Source: Paracentrotus lividus
Taxonomy: Eukaryota > Echinodermata > Echinoidea > Camarodonta > Echinidae
Direction: 5' to 3'
Length of the DNA stretch: 64,000 nucleotides
NCBI GenBank assembly: GCA_940671915.1
Contig: CALNVZ010003434.1
Coordinates: 29,229,290 to 29,293,289 of the forward strand
Position numbers and translations under genes: made by a program. Under the pieces are notes generated by a model. The model had not been told where the DNA came from and did no database searches. It saw nothing but the letters and a program-made list of their open reading frames with translations. Positions 26,597 to 39,900 of this stretch are shown one piece after another (positions within the stretch are counted from its first letter, which is position 1; every line of letters starts with the position of its first letter).

Positions 26597-27554
26597 CTTT
26601 CTTCCTCCATTATTTGCTCGCTTCTTTGTTTTCCTCTCTTTTTCTCTCTCCACGTCCACGGCTTATAGAACTCTGCGCCCGCGCCATCCGTTGCGCATCA
26701 CTTGCCTGAAAACAGAGATAGAGAAAGGTGATTAGTTGAAAATATAAGTTAATTGCAAATATACAAATTACAAAGTCTACATTAAGAATTAGAATTAAAA
26801 ACCCTTCCCCTTGCCATATTAAATCTCTTTTCTTGTATACACGTCTCAATCGAAGGGAAAAGAGAGAGAGAGAGACGAAAAAGAGAAGAAGAAGAAGAAG
26901 AAAAAGGGAAAAAATTATGGAGGAAAAAAAGAGGGGAGGAAAAAAAAGAGGGAAAGAAGAAAAAAAAAAAACGTGACAAGTAGTCTACAAGTTGACAAGA
27001 CATAAAGTTTATGAACAAAAGAAGAAATAAAAGAAGATACTAGAAAGGGCAGAAAAGAACATAATAACAAAAGAACAGGAAGAGAAAAAAAAAGCAGGTG
27101 GCAAAAATAGTCATTATCTGACTGCTTGCCAAAATAATAACAACGAAGAAGAAGAAGACGTTAATGTTCTCCACTTCAGCGAGTGCAGACAACCCGAAGC
27201 TAAGTTATACAGATAGGCGTCTCACCCGCTGTTCACTGCCGCCAGCCCGCACGGCGGCGGTGATCCCAAACAAAATGGGACGAGACGGTAAAAACACGGG
27301 CAGAATTGCGTGCGTATTTACAGACCTAAAATTTCACTTTTGGGCGGTTTACTTAAAAAATGTTCGGTAGCAGCTTGCTAGTTCATATATCTCAACATTC
27401 CATATCAAATTGATGATAAAAACTGTGAAATATATCCATGCTCAACACAAGAAGTATTTACGATCGATTCAATACCTCCTGGCTAACTCGGCCCACTTTT
27501 TCGGACTGGGCCGAGTTAGCCAGTGGGCCGAGTTAGCCAGGATCCGTTGTCCGG

Positions 27555-28127
27555 ACACTTAACTTAATTAAGTTAAGCACTAACGTTAAAGCAGATAAAA
27601 ACATCATCTTTTGCCCTCGATTTTCTCAAAATTTGTGCAGTAAATAGCAAAAATATTTGTGAATACTTGTGCTTTGTTATATTGTCTGATATTATTTTCA
27701 ATCAATTAATGAAATATGGATCACAAAGGTCCAAAAATTGCCGTCTTTGTCCGGACAAACAACCCGTCCGGACATACAACAACCAGGTATACTACCTTCA
27801 TGAATTTCAATACACGGGACTGATCCCACTTTCTAGTCGAATGTATGATGCGGTTAATTCTTACCTGTGGTATTTTTGGTACTTCCCCGGGCATGTTACG
27901 TTCGTAGTTCAATTAATGAAATATTTAGTAATATATAAATACAGGATTGATGTAACAGACATCAAGAAAATGGAATTAAAAGTGCAGGTATCTCGTCTTC
28001 AAAATCCAGAAAAGGGCAAACTTGTCAACACAAACTTCCGGTCGTAGCCAAGCAGCAAAGCATTATGGTCTTGATATGTTCAGTGTCGTCTGCTACGCAT
28101 CGACTTATTTATAGCTCAATGGCAGGA
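27555..28127. other. Intergenic DNA with an unrecognised open frame
   Basis: A plus-strand frame at 27667-28047 (126 codons) has no family resemblance I can name. Codon use looks like ordinary AT-rich DNA, so I do not call it a gene. Confidence 0.4.
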
Positions 28128-29510
28128 GGAGGAAGACTTCCTCCTCCACCATCTCATCTTTGTCCTCCTCAACATCTTACTCTTCCTCCTTCACCTCAAC
28201 TTTCTCCTCATCCACCACCAACTCATATTCTTCTTCCTTCTCCAGCGTCTTATCTTTTTCATCCTCAACATCTTACTATATCCTTCACCTCAACTTTCCT
28301 CCCTATCGATCCACCATCAACTCATATTCCTCAACACCACATCATCTTCCTCCTCCTCCTCCCTCCTCGACCTCTTCATCATTCTCATCTTCTCCCCCCA
28401 GCAATCATCTTCCTCCTCTTCCTCAATCACTCCCAGATCCTCCTCCACCACCTCATCCTCCAACTCCACCACCTCATCTTTCCCATTCCCCTCCTCGATC
28501 CACTCACCTCTACATCCTCCCCCTTAACCACCACCATCTTCCATCACCTCATTTCCTCCTCCTCCAACACCTTATCTTCCCCCCCCCCTCCACTACTTCT
28601 TTTTCCTCCCAATCCAATACCTCATCTTCCTCCTCGCCTCCACTACCTCATTAGCTCATTTTCCTCCCCTTATGATCTTCTTCCCCCTCCAATATCTCGT
28701 CTTCCTCCACCATCTCATCTGTCTCCTCCTCCGATCCCTTACCTCATATTCTCTTCCTCCACCACCTCGTCTTCCTCCTCCACTACCTCATTTTCCTTCC
28801 CTCATCTTCTTCTCCCTCCAATACCTTATCTTCCTCCATCTCATCTTCCTGGGCCTCCCCTACCTTAATTTCCTCTTCCTCATTTTACTCCTCCTCCCTA
28901 CCTCATTCTCCTTTTCCTCCACCACCTCATTTTCCTCCTCCACTACCTCATTTTCCTTCCCTCATCTTCTTCTCCCTCCAATACCTTATCTTCCTCCATC
29001 TCATCTTCCTGGGCCTCCCTACCTTAATTTCCTCTTCCTTCACCACCTCATCTTTCTCATTATCTGCCATCTCATCTTCCTCCTCCACTACCTCATTTTC
29101 AACCACCTCATCTTCCTCCTCCTCCATCACCTCTCTCCTTCCTCCCCTGCCAACTCATCATCATCCTTCTCTACATCATCTTCTTCCTCCTCCACCTCAT
29201 CTTCCTCCATCTCTAGCTCCTCCACCTCATATTCCTCTTCCTCAAACTCCACCACCTCATCTTCCTCCACCACTTCATCTTCCTCCTTCTCCAACTCCTT
29301 ATCCTTCTCCTCCTCCAGCACATCCTCCACCACCTCATCTACCACCTCATCTTTCTCCCCCTCACCTCATCTTCCTCCCCTCATCCACTTTATCCTCCTC
29401 CTCCTCCTCCTCTTCCTCCCCCGCCACCTCATCTTCCTCCTCTTCTCATCCTCCTTCTCTCTCTCTCTCCCTCTCTCTCTCTCCCAAACTATCTCAAATG
29501 CCCTCTTCAT
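28128..29510. repeat. 1.4 kb polypyrimidine tract with CTCATCTTCCTCC words
   Basis: The plus strand is almost all C and T with A at regular places, built from imperfect CTCATCTTCCTCC-like units. Longer segments near 28790-28860 and 28950-29020 are direct repeats of one another. On the minus strand it reads as Glu/Asp/Val-rich frames (28948-29130 and 29127-29345). No splice sites or conserved domain support a gene. Confidence 0.85.
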
Positions 29511-30074
29511 CCTTTGCAGCATCATCCATTAAAAAGACTGAACTGACAGTAATGCTTTGTAAAAATGATTTTTATTTATAATACATGTAGATCACAATAT
29601 AATTTGGCCTCTACAATAATAACCATTACATTATCACTTATCTTAAAGACAAGTCTTACATCATGTGATCATATAAAATAGAAAATTAGTACAAAAATCA
29701 TCATTTGATCATATCTACTTATAAATATCTTTTCTGACTCTTCTTCTTTTACACAAATAATTCCTCTTCAATTGTTGTTGTCAAACTCAGATCTTAAATC
29801 TTCATGATTGATAACATACTAACAGAAATAAGGTAAGGCTTTACAGCACCCCTCTCCTCTCCCCTTCCCTCTCACAACCAATTATGAATGGACAATGAAG
29901 TCAAAATATTTTTTTTTGTACATGGGGCCGGGGAGGGAAGGGGGAGTCAACAGAAAAGTCCAAAATGCGTTCTTTGCCAATATCAATTTCTTTCTTGCAT
30001 TTTTTTTATGTGCACTGTCACCATCGTCATTAAACTTTCGATTATAGAACTTATCACATAATGGTGAAAAAACC
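29511..30074. other. Region downstream of TPMT, possible 3' UTR
   Basis: No exon seen. A minus-strand AATAAA occurs near 29570-29578 and could serve the most distal TPMT terminal exon (stop at 30817), giving a 1.2 kb 3' UTR. This is a weak inference. Confidence 0.3.
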
Positions 30075-30257
30075 CAGTGGCGGATCCAGGATTTCATTGG
30101 AAGGGGGGGGGCCAAAATTTGAATTTCAGATTTTGGTACACCCAAATTTTTTTCCTGCCACATCGGGGGACCAAAAAGGTACATCAACATTTTTTCATGT
30201 CACGCTGGCAGTGCGATAAGCGGGAGGGTTTTTTTTTGGGGGGGGGGGGGGGGGGCC
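30075..30257. repeat. hAT-like MITE fragment, CAGTGGCGGATCCAGG end
   Basis: One terminus CAGTGGCGGATCCAGG is clear; the other end is not resolved and passes into a poly(T)/poly(G) run at 30229-30256. Confidence 0.5.
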
Positions 30258-30816
30258 TTCGGCCATCATCAAGGTCATCATGTATCGGCCATAGGGGTTC
30301 GGTTAGATTGGTCAATCAGGTTGGCAATACATTTTTCTGGATCCATGAAACCCCTGTCTAAGCCTGCGCATCACAGATCTCTGGTAGATGTAACCACCTC
30401 AAGCTCATTTCATCTCCCCCCAGAAACAATGTTAAAATTGATTTGCAAGACAGATTTATTCTGTGCTGTAGGTGATTTCATTATATCACAGAGAAAATCT
30501 TGGACTTTTTTTTAAAGCACCGAGGCAAACTGCGAAAAACCACGAAAATCAATCATTTTCAATATTTGCTCCGTTACACTTCCCATCAAACATGATAATT
30601 AAAAAGAAGCGTGTGATGATACCAATAGTTGATTTTATTACGGGTTGCTCTGGACGAGCCTCATATCTTCATAATCTTGTATTACTGACAACAAAGGTAC
30701 ATAATTAAACACAAGTGCAAATGTCAACAGGGACAGAGAGAATTGCCACATTGCCATGAAATTTTGTTGTATATTTGGTCACCATAACAGGAGTAGACTG
30801 TAAGGAGATGAGAAAG

Positions 30817-30938
30817 TTAGTTTGGGATCAGGATCCAGGTCTTTAGCCTCATCCTCGTTAGTTTCTTGCCTTCAAATTCTCTTTTTTCTGCATCTAAAGC
30901 ATCGTTATCGACAAGAAGCTCACGACTGAATTTCTCCC
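30817..30938 (-). CDS. TPMT alternative last exon 6 (most distal)
   Basis: Acceptor ACCAAAG, phase 1, 40 residues beginning GEKFSRELLVDNDALDAEK and ending RMRLKTWILIPN, stop TAA. DALDAE aligns with human TPMT DALEER at the same place, which makes it the copy most like the vertebrate sequence in the middle. It is separated from copy 5 by 2.3 kb. Confidence 0.7.
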
Positions 30939-33900
30939 CTTTGGTGACGAGATGGTGGATTGGTGAATATAGAAGAAAGAAAAACAAGTGAGTTACGCAA
31001 TGCCTTTTTATGATTATGTCCATGAAGGAAGTCATCATCGGAATGGGGAAAAGTTTTGAAAGAGAAGTGGTTTTTTTTTGTGACTCTTAAATGAATTTTT
31101 AATAAATAAGTATTAATTATGTTTGAGGGAAAACATAAAAATTCTGGGGAGTTCGGTGTACCTAGTGTAGTTTGAACAGATGAATAAATTAAAATATCAA
31201 AATTGGTCAGTAAATGTAAGAGTAGCAAATTTTTGAAAATTGGAGTTAATTTGTACATATTTGACTACTACTCTATAAAACCAGAGGGGGGGGGGGAATC
31301 AATTAACACAAGAAAAAGTTGTTTTTTTATTTCAGAATAAATTTGTATAAATAATTAATAAATTCCAAATTTCTGAGGAGAAGTAAGGAAACTCTCATCT
31401 TATCAGTCAGAGTAATGAGAATAAAAATCAGCCAAGAAATGGCGAAGGAAAGATAGTTTATAATAATTAGCACACATAAACAACATGCATTGACACATGT
31501 AAATAGCCAGCTTTGTTGGACAGCGACAAAGAAATTAAAGAATAATTTACAGCAAAATATCACTTTAGTGCATGAATCTTTAAATAGAAAAAGATTTTAT
31601 TTTTAATATGGTATTAAGAAGCACTTTAGGGAGCTCTAGCTAGATTCTCGGGTGCGCTCATTGATATCAATGTATATTTGGAAGATGCTAATACTCCTTT
31701 TGTTCAATTGGCAACAATTTGAGGTACCAGTATGTACATTTATTTTGTATGGGAAGCGGATAAATTTGCTTTGATTCAAGTGGGCATATTAAAGGCCATG
31801 TGAAAAGAATGTTGCATTATGGGCAAGGAAGTAGTTTGACGAGAAGTTGTTATGCAGCGTGTTTGATGGGTTATGTTAACTTTAAGCAAAGCAAAGCAAA
31901 CATTTTAACTTTCTGATTTCTTGCATAATCAGCTACACATACGCATTGTACTCATTGTGACATTAAAAAACACACATACAAAATTACTTTTCATTTACAA
32001 ATACATGTATCTCAAAATATTAAATACAACTTTATACATAGGATCATATCTAGCTGTTAGCCAATGTTTAGTTGTGGTAGAGAAAAGTATTCTTGACAGG
32101 AAACTCATTAAATATATTCTCACAGTGTAATAGTAGTAGGCCTTATTAAATAAGTTGTTTCGCACAGACTGAGATAATCTGCCAGTTTTCAAATTACATG
32201 TAGTTAAATACAGGCTATACAAGATTAAAGTTTTTTAATGCTAGTGCATTTTTGCTGATGTTTTTTAGTGTAAATTTCTGTAAGGACAATAGTAGTTGCA
32301 AAGATACAGATTTTCTCCAAACTAGACTTTGGCTTAAATAAAATCAAATCTTTATTCTAAGATTTACATAAAAGAATGTTAAATCCCCTCCAAACTCCCT
32401 CCCCAATCCTCTCCCTCAAAGCTGAAATAAACATGAGTTGCTAAAGAACCTCAATACCTGTACATCATTTCTATATGAGTAATATAAGAACAGCTCAAGT
32501 CCATGGAAGATTATGACAAGTTAAATCAATAAAAAATGCATAATATATATATTTTTTTTGTATTTCTCCAAGAATATTTTATTTGACTATGAAGGAACAT
32601 AATTACATAATTTTGAATGTATGAATATAATTTTTTCTCTTTCATTATTAACATTTAGGTTAGCTTCTTTTTTTTTTCTTTCTTTTTTTTTTTTTCTTTT
32701 TTTGGTGGCTTGGGCTATTCTTGAATCATATGCATAGAAAGCTACAGTAGAAAATTGTCCAATTGATGCGAGAAGGCATTATAATATGTATCTTGCGTTA
32801 GAATGGCCCAAGTCCAGAATTTTGGTAATATTTTCTTGCATTTCCGGCACTCCTGGTGGAAATTTAGGGTTATCAATCATTCACATGATGGACTAGTGTA
32901 TCTTTTCCCACGATTAACTCAATTTGGCCAAATATTGGACTTGGCTATTTTTATATCCAGGGTGATTTTTCACCAAGTTATGAACAACTTTACAAACAAC
33001 TGGTGATTAGTTCTTACGCTAAATGATTAAGAATCTAATAATTATAACGCACAAGAACGTGTTCTAGTCGTTTGGAAAGTCATTCACAGATTTACGAACG
33101 ACTTGGTGAAGCACCATCCAGGTCTTTATATTTTTCTCATTTACAAAATAAAATCCTCCCCTAACCCAATGAGTACTGATCAGCATGCAAGGACTACTTG
33201 AGGATCATGATGCGAAGCTTTTTTTTCATCCTTGCCATTCCAACTTCATCAGCTAGTAGTTCAATTGAACATTTTTCTCCTGAAAATGATGAAATGGAAA
33301 GGATGGAGGCAGAATGAATATTAAATCAAGAAAAGCAAATGGTTTGTAACTTACATTCACAATGAAATTGCAAAGCTAAATGGGAGTCATGATGCGAATT
33401 TTTTGCCTCATCCATGTTAGCTTGGAGCTTAATTCCTTGATGCTCTCGAGGATATCAGTATCAGCGAGAAGTTCACAGGTAAATGTCTCTCCTTGATGAC
33501 GGGATGGATAACGAAGCAATAGAGGCAGAAAAAAATGTCAAAGATGGAGAAAGGAAATGAAAAAAAATGTACAAAACTGGAGCTTCATTTGCCTTTAAAT
33601 GATCTTTTCTTTTTGGCTTTACTGAGCAGTCTTGAAATGGAATGAGCTAATTGAGATTCATAACACGAATCTTTTGCCTCATCGCCGTTATTCCACGATC
33701 CCTGAACTTTTGATTTCCTTCCAAGTGATCATTGTCGGCTAGAACCTCGATGGTAAATTTATCGGCTGGAGTGATGAAAACATAAAGAAGACGAAACAGA
33801 CATAAGAATATAACTCCATTATAATGTGATGGATGACAAAGCGATAGGAGCAGAGGGGGAAAAAGATGAAAGACCTAAGTTACAGAACTTTAAAGCAACT

Positions 33901-36900
33901 TTTGTGCTTTTTTGACTTTCAGTCTTTACTCTTTGGCTTAACTAAAGTGAAAATGGACTGAGCTATTTGAGGTTCATGATGCGAATCTTCTGCCTCATCG
34001 CTGTTAGTCCCCAATCTCTGAACTTTTGATTTCCTTCCAAGTGCTCATTGTCGGCTAGAACCTCGATGGTAAGAAGATAATTCCACGATAATGTGATGGG
34101 TGACAAATCGATAGGAGCAGAGGGGGGAAAAAGATGAAAGACCTAAGATACAGAACTTTAAAGCAACTTTGTATGCTTTTTGATTTGCAACTTTACTCTT
34201 CGGCTCTTTGTAGGCAGTCTTGAAAATGGACTGAGCTATTTGAGGTTCATAACACGAATCTTTTGTCTCATTGCCGTTATTCCACGCTCCCTGAACCGTT
34301 GATTTCCTTCCAAGTGATCATTGTCTGCCAGAACTTCAACGGTAAATTTATTGGCTGGAGTGGTGAAAAGTGAGTAGAAGAAAGAAGGAGGAGAATAACA
34401 AATACTGTTTCATAAAGAAATCTTGTTACCCGTAAGAAAAAGATATATCTAGACAAACGTGCATGGGTTTGATATTGGGACTGGGACAATCGAGTTTTAC
34501 AACGGAATCTTCAACATGCTCTTTATAACGGCAGTAAACTGTTTAAAAAGAAGACGACGGAAAGAAATTTAAAGTATATGGAAAAATATAGAAGAGGGAA
34601 GGAATTTTACATAAAACAACAAATGACAAAGCTTTCCAGGAAACAGGATAGGAAAAAAAGTACGAAGATGCGATCGAATGCCCACACAAGAGAGATTGAA
34701 ATGCAACACAAACTAATGACAGTGACTGAGAGTGACATTTTACATCTGTTTTACAGCGAAGCTATTGTATTATTTTTTACTGCCATGAACTGAACATACA
34801 CATGACCACATGAAGAAAGATATATTAAACGTCACTAAATGACAGCATCCCTAGATTGCTAAGCAAGAGTTTAGTACAGTCCACTCCCATTATAACAAGG
34901 TGCTAGGGACCAGGCCAAATGCTTTGTTGCACAATCTTGCTATGCTAAACACATATATGCACATTTAAAACCCAAGACTAAAACTTCCTTATCAGAAGAA
35001 AATCTTGTTTATCCACGATGTTATAACAGGAATAGACTGTACAAATGGAATTATTTGGCAGCTCAGGGTAAGTCCAAGCTTTTTTGCAACTTTGTCCTAC
35101 GCATAACCAACAAATAATTTACCATAAATTAATTATGAAATAATTAATCTCAATCTTTTTTTTTTCTTCATGTTTTGGGTAAAGGTTAATAATTAATATA
35201 AGATAATTTTTTTTCCGGTAACGCGTGGAACAAAGTTGCAAAATAGTTTGGACTTGCCCCTCACTTATTACGACTTTCTTACATGTAGATAAATTTTATA
35301 AAATTTCTTACTTTGTTATGCCAGTCTGCAAAGTATTATGCGCTATAAAAGCACTGAATATCATTTTTACAATTCGTACACAACTAGTGGTCAGCGAGCC
35401 ATTGTTTGATGGACAAATTTTAAAAAGAACAGCTAAATGACTACCATCTAAGATTTGTCTTAAATAGCTGGGCTTAAGCTTTTAAAACTTCACAAGGAGT
35501 TATGGTGGCTTATTATTTGTGGGCTTTTTTTTTATTAAAATTTTTTTTTTAGATCGTTTTTGCACTCACAAAGTTACATCACCCTCAAAACTACACCATT
35601 TGCTAATTCGTATACCACAGTTTCAACTGTTTAACTTAGCATAAAATATTTCATCATGTTTTTAATATATTTCAAACAAAATACTCACCAAACAACTTCT
35701 GTATATCTTCCTCTGGAACAGAATGGGGTGGTCCTATTAAAAAAAAAAAATAAGAATCAATATCAAATGTCATGTAGTAATTCAATAAAGCACGATCTAT
35801 ACAGGGGAAACAAAATGCAATTTCAAGGAAATCTGTGCATATTGTAATAAAGTCAAGCTTGACTTCTTCAAGCTTATGAAAGTCAAATAATCACCAGAAG
35901 TTGAAGGTTTTAACTAATCTTCTGTTTACATTCTACGGTTTTTAATCCTTCAAAAGTCAAAGTTATTTCTCCAGTCCCAACAGATTAGACTTCAGTAAGG
36001 TTGACTGTACATTGCACATGATGTTAAAGACAAGAACATGTACTGTACATCCATTTAAAGGGACTTATAATTGATAAAACATGGGGAAATCACCTTATCT
36101 CGGATGAAAAAATAACATGCCAGAGGGGTGTTACGTAATCTTCAGCGATAACAGTCTCGTCAGGAAAGACAGTTAATTCTTTTATGGCTAGAGAATAGAC
36201 TATCTAACCAGGATTCCGAAGTAAATCTGACCTATTTGAAATGGAGCATTATACAAGTCCTCTTTTTGAATTTATACGATAAGACCCGTTGAGAGTCTAT
36301 AAACTAAGGATTGTTGAGGGATCGAGAACTCGACATTATGGACTGACTGAATTCGGTCAACTTCGTCATGTTCGTACTGTAAGAATGTTAATCTCCAGTA
36401 GGCCGACCCACGCGTAATTCACTGTCGATTGTGTACGAGGCAATGGAGCTCAAGAAAAACGCGCATTCCCCACGATCTCCGACTTTCAATCCCCTTTAAG
36501 TATTTTTGTAGTAGTCTACTCTGAGAAGTCAGAAGCAACAATAACAAAATTAACTTGCAAGGAACATGAGTTTAAACTTAAAAACAAGTGTTTCAATAAT
36601 AATAATAACATATTCTTATGTAGCGCCCTTCCAAATAAATTTGCTCAAGGCGCTTCACATAAAAAAAAAAAAAACACAACAGTAATAAAGGTGACTTGCT
36701 CTCCAAATTAGTATAAACAGATCAGAGGGAGAACAAATATGTCTTCAATTTGTTCTTAAATATTTGAACTGTTGTACAAGAACAAATTTCAAGAGGAAGA
36801 CCATTCCAAATTTGTGACCTGCAAAACGTTATAGTTTGTTCACATTTTTGGGAATTGATCTTTGGAATTCAATGATATTCTCTTCTGCATGCCTCTGATG

Positions 36901-39900
36901 AGACAAAACTATCGTTTCAAGAAAAATATCAAAAGATAAATATTAACTAGTTAACAACCTTTTTTATTGAATGTGACATTTCTAAATTTGTGATTTCTCT
37001 TAAAAATAAAAATATAGAAAAGACCCTTTTGCTGACCTTTCATCTCATTAGTATTGTACTCAAAGACTTCACTCAGGACACGTCCGCCAGGTGAGAGTAC
37101 CGAAAGAAGAACGTCTGCATACCTGAAAATGAAAATATATTGTATTCATATTCACACCATGTACAGCAATATCCACATAGGCCTACTGATGAGAATTATA
37201 GATTTATTTCATCTAATCTTTGTTGTAGTCAAAGACTGTAAATGATAAGGCGTAAATATTCATATAATGAATGAAAGCGCCATAAAATACAACAACAACA
37301 ACAACTTAGCTCAGAACATGTCTGCCTGGTGAGACTACCGACTGAAGGATGTCAGTTTACCCGAGGATAAAAATTACAATATATTGATTCACATTCATGT
37401 ATGTACACAGTTGTTGATATGACAATAATAATTTTGGAATTACTTAGCGCTGGCTAAAACAACAACAACAAATTCAAAATACTGTATTCGCTGATATTTT
37501 CGCGTGATTAATTTTTTGCACTGAGCGGCCTCAAAACACATTCACAGGTTTTTAAATTTATGAAGCATTTACTTAAAGGGATGCAGTAACATTGAATGAT
37601 ATTCAAATCACAATTTCTTGATTTAGCTCATTTTGTCAACATAATTATAAACTTATAGGTCAGTCTGGTATCTCTTCAAAATTACAAGTTAATTGCTTGC
37701 TTTACTTTCGAGATATCAATGATTTCATACTCAAATTTAGTAAACCATCTCGTGGTGGAAAACAAATTGCCATGTGCTTTTCAAGACATCCCACTTCCTG
37801 TCGTGTTCCCCCCGACCCTAGCGGGCTGGAGGGTTTGCTGCAAAGGGGTTGAAAATTCACTCGCGTTTGGCTGTTACACTGTTTTGTGGTAGTAAATGAC
37901 TTCCATTTGATCTGAAATTTTCAGTAGTTTGTTTTTACTATTAGAGCAATATAATTTTATTCATCTTGATCTAATTGCTCTTGTTTTTGAAAGTTACTGT
38001 TTCCCTTTAAGAACGCAATTGACCCATTCAAAATGTGCATAAGAAAGCATACTCATATATTTGTGTGCTTTTAAGTTCGCGCTTACCGATATTTGCACGA
38101 AATCCGCGAAAATTAATATACCGCGAATATTTCCACAAGTACAGTAGTCTAGTTGTTCACAGTTACTGTAATTACCATGAACTATTTTGTACTCACTGTT
38201 GTCTTACTGAAGGGTCAATGGCAACTAGTGAACCTCGGTCCCATATAGCATCAAACATACCGCCAAAGTCTCTGAGTTGTTCAAAGGAGAAAGAACAAAA
38301 ACAATTCAATTCAATTCAAGTTCATTTCATTTCCATCAGTGAACAAAGTACAATATATAACTTACACTGAACATCTACATTGTCTTTTCCCCATTAATAC
38401 AGTTGAAATGATTAAAATGTATACAAACAAAATGATGTATGATGGAAATGGAAAGACCCAATGAAAAACAGATGAATTATAATTGTTAAGACATAGAGCA
38501 ATGCACAGCAAAACAAAAGGCACATTTGTTCCAAAAAAAATTTATACCTGTAATCAGAGTAAATAAAAAGAAGCTACAATCAAGATAAGATTTTTTAGAT
38601 GCGTTATCATCAATAGCAAATGTGCCCTCTCCATCCTCCCATGTTTTTTCATGATGTTCAATTGCCCTTTAAGCTGTCTTAGGCAATGTGCATTCTTTTA
38701 CTTTACATCTAAAAAATGAACTTTTATTGCTCGATAATATTACTGAGAGCATCCCAGTTTGCATTATTGCTTCAGTATAAAACCTGACCGTATCAGGCAG
38801 AATCCGTTTATTCCACTTACTTTGAAAACTTGAAGAAGTCACCCAAATATATTTTGATCTTTTTCTCCTCGTTCTGTGTAAAGAGGGAGGGAAAAACGGC
38901 AAGATATATAGACATATCAAATACAAGAGAGAGCTACTGACTCATCTAAATAGACATTTACATGTACCAACATTTTAGAATAATTATCAATATCTCAACA
39001 AATGTTTCTATTACCTATTATGCTAAAAGCCCTTCATATCTGTTGGTTTATTAATTAATTGATACCAAAATTTTCAATTTCTTAAGATTAAGATCAGAGT
39101 AGGAGATCAAAAGTGCTAGGTACTATTAAGGCTACAGATAAGTTAAATAAATCATTATTATTACTACTGAAATATTGACAAAACGAAAGTGTTGAAATTT
39201 CAAAGTTTCCAGAATGTAAAAAAATTTAGTTCAATAAAGGGGGGTTATCATTGGTTTAGGATTAACAAGCTAATTTGAATACTGATACTTGATATTTAAA
39301 GCATCTAGAAAATTATGCTGAATTTACAAGATCTACATTGAACGTACCTCAAACAGCTTGACACCCTCTACCCCTGGAACATCGCTCTCTTTGTAGGGGA
39401 TTTCTTGTTCCTGGAAGAACTCTAGGACACCCTGTCTGACACCCTCTACTCCGACAACTTCATGACCTTCTTCAGAAAACCTATAATGATAGGTCAGGGG
39501 TCAAAGGTTAAAAATAATTAATTCTACTTTTTTATGGGGTCATTCTTTGGTAATGGGGTTGGCTCTTAATATCATTTGGTATTCTGAATCTCCCTCCTAT
39601 GGCAAACCAAATTTGAAAACATCCAATGTTTCGGACAACCCTATTGTAAAGACACCTTATTTCCTAATTTCTTTTAAATTTAAGTAATCAAAAGAAAATC
39701 ATTAAATGTCTTCTCTTAATCTTGTGAATGTTGGAAGCTCTCATTCTTCATTTAAAAGATGTAAGTCCACACAGACATGTAATGTACATGTAGCTATATA
39801 TCATTTCATGTTAAGCCATCAAGAAAATCTGGAATTCCGTATTCAGTCTTTTTTTCTTTTCTTTTTTCTCCCTTTTTTCTTGTTTTTCTTTGCATTGAGA

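Larger units (their letters stand above)
25120..27542. mobile_element. 2.4 kb foldback element (TU/FB-like)
   Basis: Inverted arms of about 740 bases (25129-25870 and about 26790-27542) surround a spacer of about 920 bases. The ends repeat ACTCGGCCCA / TGGGCCGAGT words in direct and inverted order, so each arm end is itself a small foldback. Inner arm parts are pyrimidine-rich. TCCGTTGTCCGG stands on both sides (25108-25119 and 27543-27554), a probable target duplication, though long at 12 bases. A smaller hAT-like MITE sits in the spacer. No coding sequence is recognised. Sea urchin TU elements are known for long modular inverted repeats; membership is inferred from layout only. Confidence 0.8.

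Noticed and set aside
27667-28047. 126-codon open frame
   Set aside because: No family resemblance, no splice partners and ordinary AT-rich codon use.
28065-29532. Long Ser/Pro/Leu-rich plus-strand frames
   Set aside because: Stop codons are rare in a C/T-only strand, so open frames are expected by composition.
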